Assembly: GCA_011391285.1 (NCBI GenBank)
Contig: JAABQU010000268.1
Coordinates: 1 to 11,524 of the forward strand
From: Thiobacillus sp.
Lineage (GTDB): Bacteria > Pseudomonadota > Gammaproteobacteria > Burkholderiales > Thiobacillaceae
Direction: 5' to 3'
Length of the DNA stretch: 11,524 bases
The position numbers and the translations under genes are program-made. The notes beneath the pieces were generated by a model. It was not told the DNA's origin, made no database searches, and saw only the letters and a list, made by a program, of their open reading frames with translations. The number at the start of each line of letters is the position of its first letter. The stretch's first letter is position 1. Below are positions 1 to 6,358 of this stretch, piece by piece.

Positions 1-43
1 CACGCAGCACCACCGCGCTGCCACATTCACTGCAAAATTTCAT
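1..43 (-). CDS. Zinc-ribbon protein, probable NUDIX hydrolase (N-terminus only)
   Basis: Reading leftwards from an ATG at 43-41, the 14 visible residues are MKFCSECGSAVVLR. The CxxC pair at residues 4 and 7 is half of a short zinc ribbon. This opening is typical of NUDIX hydrolases with an N-terminal zinc ribbon, which hydrolyse nucleoside diphosphate derivatives, but the NUDIX box lies outside the window, so the function is inferred from the start alone. A Shine-Dalgarno-like GGAAG lies at 52-48, four bases before the ATG, which supports this start. The gene is divergent from the MoxR gene, with a 125-base shared upstream region. Confidence 0.6.
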   Translation of the reverse strand, partial: MKFCSECGSAVVLR

Positions 44-168
44 GCTGCTTCCAATCGGTCTGGTTCGTTTCACGGTAACAAAATCCCCCCACCTCGATCA
101 AGGGCGAAACTGGAATGCGCGAGCGCGAGCGATTATCATTCGAGGCCCTACTGCTGTTTTGATTTGCC

Positions 169-1212
169 ATGCGTCCCTCCCACATCGAAACCATCCTCGA
201 CCGCGAATTTGAAAGCGCCGCCGACGGCCACCACACGCCGGTGATGCTGTGGGGCCCGCCGGGCGTCGGCAAGTCGCAGATCGTCGCCAAGATCGCGCTG
301 CAGCACAGCGTGCCTCTGATCGACATCCGCTTGAGCCAGATGGAACCCACCGACCTGCGCGGCATTCCCTTCCGCAACGGCCAGTTGGTGGAATGGTCGA
401 TACCGGCAGTGTTGCCCGACGCCGAGCGCCATGGCCCGTCCGGCATCCTGTTCCTCGATGAAATCACCTCGGCGCCGCCCACCGTGTCGGCTGCCGCCTA
501 CCAGCTCATTCTCGACCGCCGCCTGGGTGAATACAAAGTGCCAGACGGCTGGGTGATTTTCGCCGCCGGCAACCGCCAGGGTGATCGCGGCGTCACCTAC
601 GCCATGCCGGCGCCGTTGGCCAACCGCTTCACCCACTACGAAGTCGAGGTGAACCTGGACGACTGGGTGGACTGGGCGCACAGCGAGGAAATCGACCCGC
701 GCGTGATTGCCTTCCTGCGCTTCCGTCCCGATCTCCTGTTCAGTTTCGATCCCGCCCATACGCCGATCGCCTTCCCCAGCCCGCGCTCGTGGGAGTACGC
801 CCACCGCGCGTTGCAGAAGTTCGACAAGACCGCGCTGCTGGCCGATGCGCTGATGGCCTGCGTCGGGCAATCGGCCGGGCTGGAACTGAAAACCTTCGTC
901 GACAACATGGCGCAGATGCCGGACATCGACGCCATCATCGCCGGCGAGGCCGCCGAAGTACCCGAGGGCATCGACCTGCAATACGGTGTCGCCGCTGCGC
1001 TGGTTCGGCGCGCCTTGCAGGCCGCTGACGGCGGCAACGCCACGACGATATACGGCAACATCCTCAGGTACGCGCAGCGCTTTCCGCAGCGCGAGATGGG
1101 CGTGATGCTCGTATCCGACCTGCACCGTGCGGTGGGTCGCCCGCTGTTCGCGGTGCCGGCGTTTGCCGAGTGGGCCAACAGCATCACCGATCTGGTCCTG
1201 TACGAACATTAG
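169..1212 (+). CDS. MoxR-family AAA+ ATPase
   Basis: A 347-residue AAA+ ATPase of the MoxR/AAA_5 type. Walker A is GPPGVGKS at residues 29-36. Walker B is ILFLDE at 93-98. Sensor 1 is Asn135 in AAGNR, the arginine finger is probably Arg153 in LANRF, and sensor 2 is Arg206 in SPRSW. All catalytic elements are present, so it should be an active ATPase. MoxR proteins are cytoplasmic chaperone-like ATPases that act with von Willebrand factor A (VWA) partners to mature or remodel protein complexes; the partner here is the next gene, four bases downstream. An in-frame TGA at 160-162 prevents an earlier start, and the ATG at 169 leaves a normal distance to Walker A. No clear Shine-Dalgarno sequence precedes it. 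The client is unknown. Family assignment is firm, cellular role inferred. Confidence 0.93.
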   Translation: MRPSHIETILDREFESAADGHHTPVMLWGPPGVGKSQIVAKIALQHSVPLIDIRLSQMEPTDLRGIPFRNGQLVEWSIPAVLPDAERHGPSGILFLDEITSAPPTVSAAAYQLILDRRLGEYKVPDGWVIFAAGNRQGDRGVTYAMPAPLANRFTHYEVEVNLDDWVDWAHSEEIDPRVIAFLRFRPDLLFSFDPAHTPIAFPSPRSWEYAHRALQKFDKTALLADALMACVGQSAGLELKTFVDNMAQMPDIDAIIAGEAAEVPEGIDLQYGVAAALVRRALQAADGGNATTIYGNILRYAQRFPQREMGVMLVSDLHRAVGRPLFAVPAFAEWANSITDLVLYEH

Positions 1213-1216
1213 AGTT

Positions 1217-2473
1217 ATGGCTGACCAACCCGACGCCGCGCTCGAACCCATCCTCACCAAGCTCGCCGCCGCGCGCACGCGCCTCATCATGGAGCGCCCC
1301 TTCCTCGGCGCGCTGGTGATGCACCTGCCGCTTAAGCCAGGCGGCGAGTGGTGCACCACCACCGGCACCGACGCGCAGGCGTTCTATTTCAATCCCAAGT
1401 TCGTCGAAAACCTCTCGCTGGCGCAGACGCAGTTCGTGCTGGCGCATGAGGCGATGCACTGCGCCATGGGCCATCCGCATCGCCGCAACCACCGGGTGAA
1501 GCGGCGCTGGGATGTGGCCTGCGATCACGCGGTGAACCTCATCCTGATCGAGGAAGGCCTGAAGCCGCCGCTGCACGGCATCCTCGCCGACCAGAACTTC
1601 ATGACGCTGTCGGCGGAGGAAATCTATCCGCTGATTCCGGAGGACACGCCGGAGGAGTCGTTCGACCAGCACCTGTTCGACAACGACAACGAATCGGGCT
1701 CCAGCCCCGACGAGAACGAGCGCCAGGACAATCCGGACGCCGGCGAGGCGGGCGGCCAGGGCAAGGAAGGCCAGAGCGAGGCCGAGGAAAAAGAGGGCAG
1801 CGGCAGCCAGGCCTCGCAGAAGCCGAACGAGCTGTCGCCCAGCGAACGCGAGGAACTCGCCGAGCAGTGGAAGAACCGGTTGGCCGCCGCGGCCCAGGCC
1901 GCGCGCCAGGCCGGCAAACTGTCGCAGTCGATGATGCGCTGGGTTGACGGCCTGCTGGCGCCCAGCCTGCCGTGGCGTGCGCTGCTGGCGCGCTTCTTCG
2001 CGGTCAACCAGCGCGACGACTATTCGTGGCGGCGGCCGTCGCGGCGCGAAGGCGACGCACTGCTGCCGCGTCTGTCGAGCGAGGGCATCGAGGTGGTGGC
2101 AGCGATCGACACCAGCGGCTCGATCAGCGACGAGGAACTGCGCGAATTCGTCACCGAGCTCGACGCGCTCAAAGGCCAGGTGCGCGCCCGGATCACCTTG
2201 CTCGCGTGCGACAACCACGTGGCCGAAGCCGCGCCATGGGAATTCGAGCCGTGGGACACCATGCAGCTGCCGACTGACATAGAAGGCGGCGGCGGCACCG
2301 ATTTCCGCCCGGTGTTCGACTGGGTCGAACAGGAAAACCGCAGCCCCAACATGCTGGTGTATTTCACCGATGCCGAAGGCGATTTTCCCAAGGTGCCGCC
2401 CAATTACCCGGTGATCTGGCTGATCAAGGGCAAGGGCGCGGTGCCTTGGGGCGAGCGGGTGCAGCTCAATTGA
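1217..2473 (+). CDS. DUF2201-type protein: metallopeptidase-like domain plus VWA-like domain
   Basis: A 418-residue cytoplasmic protein with no signal peptide. The N-terminal part (about 1-140) has an HEAMH zinc-binding motif at 77-81, and a conserved-looking WDVACDHAVN segment at 98-107 in which Asp103 may be a further ligand. A highly acidic, Gly/Ser/Glu-rich linker runs from about 142 to 212 and is probably disordered. The C-terminal part is VWA-like: a MIDAS-type DTSGS begins at Asp298, with Thr361-Asp362 in a GGGGTD motif and a later FTDAEGD. This order matches the family with a putative metallopeptidase domain followed by a VWA-like domain (DUF2201). These commonly sit beside MoxR ATPases, as here. 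The ATG at 1217 is preferred over an in-frame upstream start at 1127 that would run deep into the MoxR gene. Peptidase activity is not proven for the family. Confidence 0.9.
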   Translation: MADQPDAALEPILTKLAAARTRLIMERPFLGALVMHLPLKPGGEWCTTTGTDAQAFYFNPKFVENLSLAQTQFVLAHEAMHCAMGHPHRRNHRVKRRWDVACDHAVNLILIEEGLKPPLHGILADQNFMTLSAEEIYPLIPEDTPEESFDQHLFDNDNESGSSPDENERQDNPDAGEAGGQGKEGQSEAEEKEGSGSQASQKPNELSPSEREELAEQWKNRLAAAAQAARQAGKLSQSMMRWVDGLLAPSLPWRALLARFFAVNQRDDYSWRRPSRREGDALLPRLSSEGIEVVAAIDTSGSISDEELREFVTELDALKGQVRARITLLACDNHVAEAAPWEFEPWDTMQLPTDIEGGGGTDFRPVFDWVEQENRSPNMLVYFTDAEGDFPKVPPNYPVIWLIKGKGAVPWGERVQLN

Positions 2474-3321
2474 ACGCCGCCGATCCCAAGCCCAATCGCG
2501 TGCGCAGCTTCCTGTTCGAGCAACTCGATATCCGAGGTGCCTGGGTGCAACTGGGTTTCGCCTGGCGCGAGATGACCGCAGGGCGCAATTACCCCGAACC
2601 CGTCCTCGAACTGCTGGGTCAGTTGGCGGTGGTCACCACGCTGATCACTGCGAACCTCAAGCAGGCGGGGCGCCTGACATTTCAGCTGCGTGGCGAAGGC
2701 GCGGTGTCCTTGCTGGTGATGGATTGCGATGAGCAATTGCGCCTTCGCGGCATGGCACGTGCGCCGGACGAATTGTCCTCCGGCAGTCTGCCGGAACTGC
2801 TGGGGGAGGGCGCGTTGACGCTGACGCTCGACACCGCCGGCATGCGCCAGCCCTACCAGAGCCATGTACCGCTGCAGGGCGAAACCCTAGCCGCCGTATT
2901 CGAGCATTACCTGGAACAGTCCGAACAGACGCCGACCCGATTGTGGCTGGCGGCCAACGAGGCGACCGCCGCAGGCCTGTTTCTACAGGCCTTGCCGGGC
3001 GCGGAAGCACGCGACCCCGACGGCTGGAACCGGGTTCAACTGCTGGCCGGGACCGTGCGGGCGGAGGAGTTGCTCGGACTCGGCTCGATCAAGCTGATCG
3101 AAAGCCTGTTCCCCGACGAGGATGTGCGGGTGTACGACCCGCGCCCTGTCAGCTATCACTGTCCGCGCGACCCCGAAAAGATCGAGAGTATGCTGCGCGG
3201 CTTGGGACGGACAGAATGCGAAGCCGTCATTGCCGAGCACGGCGAGATCCGCGTGCACGACGATATCTGCAACCATGAATATGTGCTGGATGCCGCCGCG
3301 GTGGCGGCACTTTTCAAGTGA
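2470..3321 (+). CDS. hslO: Hsp33-family chaperone with a degenerate zinc/redox centre
   Basis: A 283-residue homologue of the redox-regulated holdase Hsp33. The N-terminal substrate-binding fold is recognisable (RSFLFEQLDIRG near residue 12, NLKQAGRLTFQLRGEG, SEQTPTRLWLA), as is the linker region with VRVYDP at 219-224. In E. coli Hsp33 four cysteines (232, 234, 265, 268) bind zinc and act as the oxidation switch. An ungapped alignment from memory of this region gives Cys231, Arg233, Asp264 and Cys267 here, so two of four ligands are gone. There is no stop or frameshift, and the gene ends normally at 3321. The start chosen is the TTG at 2470, which overlaps the previous stop as TTGA and gives the usual short N-terminus; TTG 2446 and GTG 2500 are alternatives. 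It is probably translationally coupled to the VWA gene. It may be a constitutive or otherwise regulated holdase rather than an oxidation-switched one. Confidence 0.9.
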   Translation: MNAADPKPNRVRSFLFEQLDIRGAWVQLGFAWREMTAGRNYPEPVLELLGQLAVVTTLITANLKQAGRLTFQLRGEGAVSLLVMDCDEQLRLRGMARAPDELSSGSLPELLGEGALTLTLDTAGMRQPYQSHVPLQGETLAAVFEHYLEQSEQTPTRLWLAANEATAAGLFLQALPGAEARDPDGWNRVQLLAGTVRAEELLGLGSIKLIESLFPDEDVRVYDPRPVSYHCPRDPEKIESMLRGLGRTECEAVIAEHGEIRVHDDICNHEYVLDAAAVAALFK

Positions 3322-3340
3322 TCTCATGAAAGGATGCGCG

Positions 3341-3625
3341 ATGCGGACAGGATGGATGATGTTGGGGTTGCTGACTCTGTCGGCCGGTGCATGGGCTGAT
3401 GACGGACGTTACCAGGCCCTTCCGCTGGCCGGCGCGGCCGGCGGTCAGGGGGGCGGCCGGGCGTTCATTCTGGATACCCGCGAGGGCCATGTCTGGATCT
3501 GGAGCGAGAACGAGCCCATCGCGGCGGCCGACGGGAGCCGTCGCTACGGGGCGGGCTTCATCTACCAGGGCAAACTGCGCCCCGGCACCCAGCCCGGAGA
3601 ACTGGTCGAGCCTATGGTTCGGTGA
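3341..3625 (+). CDS. Small exported protein of unknown function
   Basis: A 94-residue protein with a Sec-type signal peptide: positive start MRTGW, hydrophobic core MMLGLLTLSAG, and a probable cleavage site after Ala19 (GAWA/DD). The mature part of about 75 residues has a glycine-rich stretch (30-39), then AFILDTREGHVWIWSENE and GAGFIYQGKL, which reads like a small beta-rich periplasmic domain. I do not recognise the family. The ATG at 3341 is preferred to the one at 3326 because AAAGGA-like sequence (AAAGGA, 3329-3334) sits six bases before it. It begins 19 bases after the Hsp33 gene and is probably in the same transcript. It contains no cysteine in the mature part, so no disulphide or lipid anchor is expected. 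Confidence 0.7.
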   Translation: MRTGWMMLGLLTLSAGAWADDGRYQALPLAGAAGGQGGGRAFILDTREGHVWIWSENEPIAAADGSRRYGAGFIYQGKLRPGTQPGELVEPMVR

Positions 3626-3911
3626 TCTGACCTACGTGGACGTTGGCAATTCCGGTCGCGATGCTGCGGGTACGCCTGCAGCCCGCGAAACCATCATGAA
3701 ATCCGCTGGCGCTTAAAGGGTGTATGGTGGGCGGGCGATGACGGTCCACATGCATGTCCTTGAATTGAGTGTCGCTCACCGTTGCGCACTGGAAGCGGGG
3801 GCTCTACTGAAAAACCGGTTGTGCGTGTCCGCGCAAAGCGTGCCGAAAACGGATGGATGAGATGTTTTTGCAGCGCCGAAAAGCCGACTGATCAAGGCCT
3901 TTAGTGGACCC

Positions 3912-3937
3912 ATGTTGCAAATAAGCAACGCATTTTT
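3912..3937 (+). terminator. Possible weak stem-loop with T run
   Basis: GTTGC (3914-3918) can pair with GCAAC (3925-3929) around an AAATAA loop, and the flanking ATG/CAT can extend the stem past a small bulge. Five T residues (3933-3937) follow. It could end transcription from the operon upstream, but the stem is short and AT-rich and it lies nearly 290 bases after the last gene, so this is tentative. Confidence 0.3.
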
Positions 3938-3962
3938 CGCGTAACAGAAGAAAATTAATAGA

Positions 3963-3993
3963 TTGTGGTTTTCTTTTGCCGATTTGCTAGAAT
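3963..3993 (+). promoter_or_regulatory. Extended -10 sigma-70 promoter for the lipoprotein gene
   Basis: A -10 hexamer TAGAAT at 3988-3993 is preceded by TGC (3985-3987), which makes an extended -10 element. A partial -35 match TTGTGG lies at 3963-3968 with a 19-base spacer, longer than ideal, which fits a promoter relying on the extended -10. Transcription would begin near 4000, giving a leader of about 70 bases. Confidence 0.55.
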
Positions 3994-4069
3994 TCGCGCG
4001 TCGGCTGGATCTCAAGTCCCGGACCGATCTCTGGTGTGGGTTTTACTACTGAAATTTAAGGGAAATCAA

Positions 4070-4369
4070 ATGAAATATTCCGTCCTCCTGGCTGCTCTGC
4101 TGGCTGTTTCCATGACCGCTTGCGGCCAAAAAGAAGAAGCGGCTGCTCCTGCTGAAGCGCCTGCTGCTGAAGCTGCTGTCCAAGCTGGCGAAGCTGCTGT
4201 CCAAGCTGGCGAAGCTGCTGTCGAAGCTGGCGAAGCCGCTGCTGATGCTGCTGCTCCCGCTGCTGACGCTGCTGCTGCTGCTGGCGAAGCGGCAACCGCT
4301 GCTGGCGCCGCTGCTGGCGCCGCTGCTGACGCTGCTGCTCCGGCTCCTGCTGCTCCTGCTGCCCAGTAA
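4070..4369 (+). CDS. Alanine-rich small lipoprotein with heptapeptide repeats
   Basis: A 99-residue protein with a lipoprotein signal peptide: MKYSVLLAALLAVSMTAC, with the lipidated cysteine at residue 18. The lipobox MTAC is slightly off consensus. After CGQKEE the rest is built almost only of Ala, Glu, Gly, Pro, Val and Asp, including three tandem AAVQAGE-type heptads (about residues 35-55), then Ala/Asp/Gly repeats and an Ala/Pro tail. It has no enzymatic motif. A long amphipathic helix or a flexible cell-wall or outer-membrane spacer is plausible but inferred. AAGGGA at 4058-4063, six bases before the ATG, is a strong ribosome binding site. Alanine is encoded almost uniformly by GCT, unlike the GCC/GCG of all neighbours, suggesting either high expression or repeat expansion. 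Monocistronic: its own promoter upstream and a terminator directly after. Confidence 0.8.
   Translation: MKYSVLLAALLAVSMTACGQKEEAAAPAEAPAAEAAVQAGEAAVQAGEAAVEAGEAAADAAAPAADAAAAAGEAATAAGAAAGAAADAAAPAPAAPAAQ
4172..4234 (+). repeat. Three tandem 21-base repeats inside the lipoprotein gene
   Basis: The unit encodes AAVQAGE. Units at 4172-4192 and 4193-4213 are identical; the third (4214-4234) differs by one base (CAA to GAA, Gln to Glu). Runs of GCT triplets continue downstream. Changes in unit number would stay in frame, so length variation between strains is expected. Confidence 0.9.
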
Positions 4370-4386
4370 TTCCGGGTCCAGGAACG

Positions 4387-4414
4387 AAAAACCGGCCTTC
4401 GGGCCGGTTTTTTT
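4387..4414. terminator. Bidirectional rho-independent terminator between convergent genes
   Basis: AAACCGGCC (4389-4397) pairs perfectly with GGCCGGTTT (4402-4410) around a stable TTCG tetraloop. Seven T residues (4408-4414) follow on the plus strand, and five A residues (4387-4391) on the left give a T run on the minus strand. It sits 18 bases after the lipoprotein stop and abuts the stop codon of the convergent aminotransferase gene, so it should end both transcripts. Confidence 0.92.
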
Positions 4415-5582
4415 ATGCCTGCAGGAAACGATCGAGCCGTGTCATGGCCTCTGCCAGCCGAGGCAAGGGCTGGGTATAAGCAAAGCGGATATGGCGCGCG
4501 GCGTGATGGGTGCCGAAATCGATTCCGGGGGTCGCCGCCACGCCAGCGTGGTCGAGCAGTTGGCCGGCGAATGCCTCGCTTTCCTCGGTGAACCGGCTGC
4601 AATCGGCATATAGATAAAATGCCCCTTGCGGTTGCACCGGAATGACGAAGCCGCGTTCGCGCAGCGCGGGCAGGAGGTAGTCGCGGCGGTCGCGCAGTTC
4701 GGCTTTGCGAGCTTCCAGTACATCGAGCGTGGCGGGCGAGAACGCCGCAAGCGCCGCATGCTGCGCAGGCGTGGGCGCCGCCAGAAATAGGTTTTGTGCC
4801 AGCCGCTCCAGATCGGGCATGGCCCAGGCAGGGGCAAGCAGCCAGCCCAGCCGCCAGCCGGTCATCTGGAAATATTTCGAAAAACTGTTGATCACGAACA
4901 CATCGTCCCAGCGCGCCGCGCTGCATTCGCTGCCGTCGTAGGTCAGTCCCAGGTAAATCTCGTCGACGATCAGGGCCACGCCTCGATCGGCACACCAGTC
5001 ATGGATGCGCGCGAGTTCGCCGGGTGATATCGACGTGCCGGTGGGGTTGGAGGGGCTGGCGATCAGCACCGCGCGGGTGGCGGGCGTGGCGTGGCGTTCG
5101 ATCAGTTCGAGCGTGAGCTGAAAGCCGCTGGTCGCATCGACCGGGAGGCTGACCGCGCGCGCATTGCAGAAGCGGGCGAAATGGCGGTTGCAGGGGTAGC
5201 CGGGGTCAGCCATCAGCACGTCGTCGCCCGGCCCGGCCAGCAGGCCCAGCGTCAGCAGCAGCGCACCCGACGCACCGGGCGTGACGACGATGCGCGCAGG
5301 GTCGACGGTGGCCTGCCAGCGCGTTGCATAAAATCCGGCGATTGCTTCGCGCAGGGCGGGCAGGCCCAGTGCGCCGGTGTAGTGCGTGTGGCCGGCGCGC
5401 AGCGCCGCAACGCCCGCCTCGACGATGGGGGAGGGGGTGGCAAAGTCGGGCTCGCCGATTTCAAGATGGATGATGTCGCGCCCCGCGGCTTCCAGCGCCT
5501 GCGCGCGCGCCAGGATGTCCATCACATGGAACGGTGCGATGCCGTCCATGCGCGCTGCGGTGTGGGGCTTAGGCGTGCGCAT
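4413..5582 (-). CDS. Class I/II PLP-dependent aminotransferase
   Basis: A 389-residue fold-type I aminotransferase, of normal family length. Lys236 in SFSKYFQMTGWR is the Schiff-base lysine; Asn179 in SPSNPTGT, Asp207 in VDEIY and Arg244 bind the cofactor; Arg366 in HIRFAY is the expected substrate-carboxylate arginine. GEPDF at 43-47 is the usual substrate-loop motif. It transfers an amino group between an amino acid and a 2-oxo acid in the cytoplasm. The substrate cannot be read from sequence; it resembles the aspartate/alanine-type subgroup but is not assigned. The ATG at 5582 lies 14 bases inside the end of mtfA and has no clear ribosome binding site, so coupled translation is likely; Met12 (5549) is a less likely start. 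Last gene of the rmuC-mtfA run, ending at the shared terminator. Confidence 0.92.
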   Translation of the reverse strand: MRTPKPHTAARMDGIAPFHVMDILARAQALEAAGRDIIHLEIGEPDFATPSPIVEAGVAALRAGHTHYTGALGLPALREAIAGFYATRWQATVDPARIVVTPGASGALLLTLGLLAGPGDDVLMADPGYPCNRHFARFCNARAVSLPVDATSGFQLTLELIERHATPATRAVLIASPSNPTGTSISPGELARIHDWCADRGVALIVDEIYLGLTYDGSECSAARWDDVFVINSFSKYFQMTGWRLGWLLAPAWAMPDLERLAQNLFLAAPTPAQHAALAAFSPATLDVLEARKAELRDRRDYLLPALRERGFVIPVQPQGAFYLYADCSRFTEESEAFAGQLLDHAGVAATPGIDFGTHHAARHIRFAYTQPLPRLAEAMTRLDRFLQA

Positions 5583-6348
5583 GGGCTGTCAGCCGCGCCA
5601 AAGGATGCTGGCGGTAGAACTGCTGCAACTGCCGGTAAATGGCCGGGTATGCGGCGTGGAGGAGGTGCGGCGTTTCGAAGAACACCTCGGTCAGCACCGC
5701 AAAAAACTCGGCGGGGTCGGTGGTGGCGTAGGGATCGATGGCCGTGTCCTCGTCCGCATCGACGCGCGTGCACAAGTCTTCATAGGCCGAAGTGAAATCA
5801 CGTGCCCAAGCAGCGGCATCCATGCCGTGATGCAGTGGTGGAAACCCGTTGGCATCGCCGTTCAGCATGTCGAGCTTGTGGGCGAATTCGTGCAGCACGA
5901 CGTTGAAGCCATCGGCCAGGCCGCTCGCTGCCACATCGGCGATCGACAGCACCAGGGGGCCGCCATGCCACGATTCTCCCGCAAGAATGTCGCGCGAGTG
6001 ATGCACGACGCCGGCCTCGTCCGTTTCCTCGTGATGCCGCAGGAATTCGTCGGGATAGAGAATGATTTCGTTCCAGCCGCGGTAGCTGTCTTCTGAAAGA
6101 TTGAGCGTCAGCAGGCAGGCTTGCAGGGCGATCAGGTATTGGGTGTTGTCATCGACGTCGGCGCCGCCAGCGGCGGAAAAGGTCTTGTCGTGGATGAACA
6201 GGCTGGCGGCTTCGCGCAGTCGCGCCAGTTCGTCTGCCGTCAGGCCGTGCAGGATGGGTAGCCGCTCGACCGCAGTCCGGAAAGCGTCGGGCGGAATGGC
6301 ATGTTTATCAAGAATGCGGGCGCGTCGCCAGCGACCGAACCAGCTCAT
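5569..6348 (-). CDS. mtfA: MtfA-type zinc metallopeptidase
   Basis: A 259-residue protein close in length to E. coli MtfA (265). The zinc motif HEFAH is at residues 153-157, followed by KLDMLNG, and the third ligand is probably Glu221 in VLTEVFFE. DPYATTDPAEFF at about 205-216 and DILAGESW at 120-127 are family features. In E. coli MtfA (YeeI) is a cytosolic peptidase that binds the glucose repressor Mlc and so affects ptsG expression; whether an Mlc partner exists here is unknown, and the peptidase role is the safer call. The ATG at 6348 gives MSWFGRW, the usual start; an in-frame ATG at 6477 would lie inside rmuC. Ten bases separate it from the rmuC stop, and it overlaps the aminotransferase gene by 14. 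Confidence 0.92.
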   Translation of the reverse strand: MSWFGRWRRARILDKHAIPPDAFRTAVERLPILHGLTADELARLREAASLFIHDKTFSAAGGADVDDNTQYLIALQACLLTLNLSEDSYRGWNEIILYPDEFLRHHEETDEAGVVHHSRDILAGESWHGGPLVLSIADVAASGLADGFNVVLHEFAHKLDMLNGDANGFPPLHHGMDAAAWARDFTSAYEDLCTRVDADEDTAIDPYATTDPAEFFAVLTEVFFETPHLLHAAYPAIYRQLQQFYRQHPLARLTAHAHA

Positions 6349-6358
6349 GCGCCCCGGC

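Larger units (their letters stand above)
3626..4069 (+). other. 444-base intergenic region before the lipoprotein gene
   Basis: No convincing protein gene was found. The first half remains GC-rich like the coding DNA around it, while about 3890-3980 is clearly richer in A and T. A 40-codon frame from an ATG at 3738 to a TGA at 3858-3860 exists but has no recognisable character. The region holds a small stem-loop with a short T run (3912-3937) and the promoter of the lipoprotein gene (3963-3993). The stretch 3990-4069 is the probable leader of that gene. Confidence 0.6.

Noticed and set aside
110..139. Possible promoter for the MoxR operon (TATCAT at 134-139)
   Set aside because: The matching -35 positions (CTGGAA or TGGAAT) agree with consensus at only three of six bases, so it is not better than chance in this spacer.
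148..1368. A 406-codon open frame on the minus strand opposite the MoxR gene
   Set aside because: Antisense shadow of a clear AAA+ gene with Arg/Gly/His-rich composition and no recognisable motif.
3640..3665. TTGGCAATTCCGG resembling part of a sigma-54 promoter
   Set aside because: The GC element at the required spacing is not followed by the expected TTGC-type -12 box and no gene starts suitably downstream.
3610..3716. Frameshift extending the 94-residue exported protein into the next frame
   Set aside because: The downstream frame (GDLTYVDVGN and onward) shows no clear continuity with the protein, and without a homologue there is no reason to join them.
3738..3860. A 40-codon frame in the spacer before the lipoprotein gene
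   Set aside because: The only support is a G-rich stretch before the ATG; the product has no signal, motif or familiar look.
4066..4995. A 309-codon minus-strand frame spanning the lipoprotein gene and the aminotransferase 3' end
   Set aside because: It reads through a strong terminator hairpin, overlaps two better supported genes and owes its length to repeat and codon bias.
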